From: Bradyrhizobium daqingense
Lineage (GTDB): Bacteria > Pseudomonadota > Alphaproteobacteria > Rhizobiales > Xanthobacteraceae
Reading direction: 5' to 3'
DNA length: 64,000 nt
Assembly (NCBI RefSeq): GCF_021044685.1
Contig: NZ_CP088014.1
Location: forward strand, 2,776,001 to 2,840,000
Made by a program: the position numbers and the translations under genes. Under the pieces are notes generated by a model, which saw only the letters and a program-made list of their open reading frames with translations, had not been told where the DNA came from and made no database searches. Shown in pieces: positions 61,738 to 64,000 of the stretch. Each line of letters starts with the position of its first letter. Positions within the stretch are counted from its first letter, which is position 1.

Positions 61738-64000
61738 TCAGGCGTGCGCACGTCGGCGCACCGGCTTCGCTGCATTCGTGGTGTGCGCCTCGATGACCGC
61801 CACGGGAAGGTCGCGCAAGGCTTGCGCGAGTGGCAGTTCGTTGCCGGCAAGTCCTGCCGCGGTGTAGCCGGCGATGTCGATGGTTGCATCGATGCCTTCC
61901 AGCGCCGGCCATTCCCGGCCTGCTTGCGTGAACGGTGCAAAGTGACGCCCGACCACGACGATCACAGCCGCGCGGCCATGGCTGCGGGCGAAGGCGATGG
62001 CGCGGTCGGCATGTGCCCCGCGCACCTCGAGCGGCTGGTAGTCACCCCGGATGAAGACGTCGGGAAGCTGGTTGCGAAGCTTGATCAGATGGCGCGTCCA
62101 GGCCAGCTTGAGCCGGCCGTCGGGCCAGCTCTGGCTCAGGCCGCTCCAGTCCGGAGCGTCCAAGGATGTCAGCGCCGCATGGCGCGCGGCAAAATCCACG
62201 GGGCGACGGTTGTCGGGGTCGACCAGCGACAGGTCCCAGAACTCGGTGCCTTGGTAGAAGTCCGGCACGCCCGGCAGCGTCGCCTTGAGCGTGAGCTGGC
62301 CGAGCGAGTTCAACATGCCGAGCAGTGCGACGCGGCGGGCCAGGGTCTGCAGCGCCTCCAGGAATTCCGCGGACTGGGCGGGATCGAGGATCTTGCCGAT
62401 GAAGCTGTTGACGCCGTTCTCATACGCTTCATGCGGATTGAGCCAGCTCGTCTCCTCCTTGCCTTCGCGCGCGGCCTTGAGGGCATAGGCCTGGATGCGT
62501 TCGACGAACCCAGGATCGACCGGAGCCTGGAGTGGCCAGGCCCCGAGCAGGGTCTGGTAGAGCATGTATTCGAACGTCGCCGACGGTGCGCGGAAATTGC
62601 CCTGGTGCGTAAGATGCGGCGCGTTCAGCACCTTCCAGCGCGCCACCGCGCTGGTCCATTCGCCAGGAATTTCGCTCAGCGCCGCGATGCGTGCGCGGGC
62701 ATCCTCGCCGCGCTTGGTGTCGTGGGTCGCGGTCGCGGTCATGCCCTGCGGCCATTCCTTGGCACGGACCCGCATGGCCTGGTGGAAGGCGGCAAGGGAC
62801 ATGCCGTTGCTTGCGGGATCGCCGCCGACCTCGTTCAGCGCAAGCAGCCGGTGGAATTGATAGAACGCGGTATCCTCCAGCGACTTCGCCATCATCGGAC
62901 CGGTGAATTGCTGCACCTTCAGCGCGAAGCGGCGCACCCGCGGTGCGCTGTGCGGCGGCCGACCGGGCTTGAGCAGGTCCATGGTCAGGGCGTCGCGCAG
63001 GAAATCGAAGATGCCTTCATCCGCGGCGAACCATTCGGAGCGGGCGCGTTCGATGGTGTCGTCGATCAGCTTGCGGTCCGGTGCAGTCGGACCGCTATGC
63101 GTCAAATACGTGCGGTAAACCGGGAAATGCAGCACATAAAGCTCGAGCGCCTGCCGCAGGCTGTCGGCGGAGAAATCGCGGGTCGAATAGTGCCCGTTGG
63201 CGATGCGCGCGAGCAGGCGCGTCAGCACGGTGAACTCGCTGGTGAGCAGGGTCTCCAGCACGCGCCGCTTGGCGTCCTTGACGTAAGGCGCGAGCTGCGG
63301 CGGCCGGTTGCTGATCTGTCGCCAGGTCTCGTCCAGCGCGGCCAGGCCGTTGGCGTCGACCAGAACCTGGGTGATGACGTTCATCCACTCATAGCCGGTG
63401 GTGCCCTGGACGCCGGCGAAATGCGGCAGGCGTTCATGCTCGCACAGGATCTTCTCGATCACGGTGTAGAAGGGCTTCGCGTTGCCTTGCGCGTCGCGCA
63501 CCAGGCGGCGCAGCCGCTGGCAATATTGTGCGGGATCACGCAGGCCGTCGATGTGATCCAGGCGTATGCCTTGCAGCCTGCCCTCGACGATCAGCTGCTT
63601 GACCAGCCGGTGGGTGGCGGCAAACGTGCCGGGATCCTCGACGCGCAGGCCGGCGAGCCCGTTGACGTCGAAGAAGCGGCGATAATTGATATCGCTGGAG
63701 GCGAGCCGCCAGTGGCCGAGCTTGTAGTGCTGGCGCTCAAGCAGATGATGCAACGCCAGCGTTTGCGCCGGGCGATCCTTGCCGGCGCGATAGGCGGCAA
63801 GGCCGCGCGCGATGAGATCGGCCGCGCCCGCGATCTCCTTGAGTTCTGACTTGAAGGCGGGAGCTTCCTTGCGGTTGGGCCGGCGCAATCCGGTGTAGCG
63901 CGCGGCGAGCGCGAGCATGCGCTTGCCGGGCTCCGTGTCCGCCGCATCGGCTTCCTTGACGATCATGCGGAGCACCTCGCCGTAACGTTCCGGCGCGATG
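61738..64000 (-). CDS. treY: Maltooligosyltrehalose synthase, 3' part (runs off the window)
   Basis: Open from the window edge at 64000 to a stop at 61738, about 753 codons; the N-terminus is outside. The GH13 TreY type is shown by LERQHYKLGHWRLASSDINYRRFFDVNGLAGLRVED split across about 30 residues, GIRLDHIDGLRDP with a catalytic-region Asp, VEKIL-like TVIEKILCEHERLPHFAG, GTTGYEWMNVI, and the late VPDFYQGTEFWDLSLVDPDNRRPVD. It turns the reducing end of maltodextrins into a trehalose unit; TreZ would then release trehalose. treZ and glgX are expected upstream, outside the window. Confidence 0.96.
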   Translation of the reverse strand, partial: IAPERYGEVLRMIVKEADAADTEPGKRMLALAARYTGLRRPNRKEAPAFKSELKEIAGAADLIARGLAAYRAGKDRPAQTLALHHLLERQHYKLGHWRLASSDINYRRFFDVNGLAGLRVEDPGTFAATHRLVKQLIVEGRLQGIRLDHIDGLRDPAQYCQRLRRLVRDAQGNAKPFYTVIEKILCEHERLPHFAGVQGTTGYEWMNVITQVLVDANGLAALDETWRQISNRPPQLAPYVKDAKRRVLETLLTSEFTVLTRLLARIANGHYSTRDFSADSLRQALELYVLHFPVYRTYLTHSGPTAPDRKLIDDTIERARSEWFAADEGIFDFLRDALTMDLLKPGRPPHSAPRVRRFALKVQQFTGPMMAKSLEDTAFYQFHRLLALNEVGGDPASNGMSLAAFHQAMRVRAKEWPQGMTATATHDTKRGEDARARIAALSEIPGEWTSAVARWKVLNAPHLTHQGNFRAPSATFEYMLYQTLLGAWPLQAPVDPGFVERIQAYALKAAREGKEETSWLNPHEAYENGVNSFIGKILDPAQSAEFLEALQTLARRVALLGMLNSLGQLTLKATLPGVPDFYQGTEFWDLSLVDPDNRRPVDFAARHAALTSLDAPDWSGLSQSWPDGRLKLAWTRHLIKLRNQLPDVFIRGDYQPLEVRGAHADRAIAFARSHGRAAVIVVVGRHFAPFTQAGREWPALEGIDATIDIAGYTAAGLAGNELPLAQALRDLPVAVIEAHTTNAAKPVRRRAHA

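Noticed and set aside
61744..63849. Long plus-strand open frame of about 700 codons opposite treY
   Set aside because: It is antisense to a clear TreY protein; its length is a by-product of high GC codon use, and it has no family features.

Overview
The window is high-GC chromosomal DNA of an alphaproteobacterium, most probably Bradyrhizobium or a close relative. The indicators are an FtcR-type flagellar regulator, a ROSE-like leader in front of small heat-shock genes, Ku/LigD repair genes, many ABC/TRAP uptake and catabolic operons, and several families of short palindromic intergenic repeats of the kind common in bradyrhizobia. No rRNA, tRNA, CRISPR array, phage or insertion sequence was seen. 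Functions are read from sequence features and family knowledge only.

Layout. 1-510: 5' part of an ftcR-like regulator (minus strand, cut by the window edge). 1.3-8.0 kb: envelope protein, MarR regulator, Tat-exported dienelactone hydrolase, beta-lactamase-fold esterase, SDR, HAD phosphatase and an NTF2-fold protein. 8.1-16.0 kb: a hexuronate/mannonate locus with UxuB-type reductase, UxuR-like GntR regulator, DctPQM TRAP transporter, zinc dehydrogenase and UxuA. Its divergent promoter carries overlapping UxuR-type palindromes. 16.1-23.2 kb: LysR regulator and a PotABCD-type ABC operon with a HAD enzyme and a PuuB-like flavoprotein. 23.2-32.1 kb: TetR/racemase pair, orphan binding protein, hydroxyacid dehydrogenase, TPP enzyme, DadA-like flavoprotein, second racemase, GntR and SDR. 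32.2-35.9 kb: LivK-like protein, KstD-like flavoprotein and IclR as one operon. 36.4-39.8 kb: heat-shock group (two Hsp20, two small proteins, DegP-like protease, glycine-zipper protein). 39.8-44.8 kb: CitE-like lyase, MaoC hydratase, acyl-CoA dehydrogenase, acyl-CoA ligase, upp.

44.9-57.0 kb is the most interesting part. The kdp potassium system (a 27-residue membrane peptide, kdpF, kdpABC, kdpDE) faces three minus-strand operons of small or unknown proteins. The kdp operon and all three unknown operons carry the same promoter module: TTTATG-N5-CCTATR, 13 bases, an (A)TCTCG block, then a -10-like hexamer, with identical spacing. The 11-bp direct repeat is what an OmpR/PhoB-family regulator such as KdpE would bind. 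This suggests a local Kdp-linked regulon that includes an operon of four mini-proteins and a DapA-fold protein lacking the Schiff-base lysine.

57.0-64.0 kb: divergent ku and ligD, a palindromic repeat that supplies the ligD stop codon, a DUF3309 membrane peptide, a PHA-system protein and the 3' part of treY, which leaves the window.
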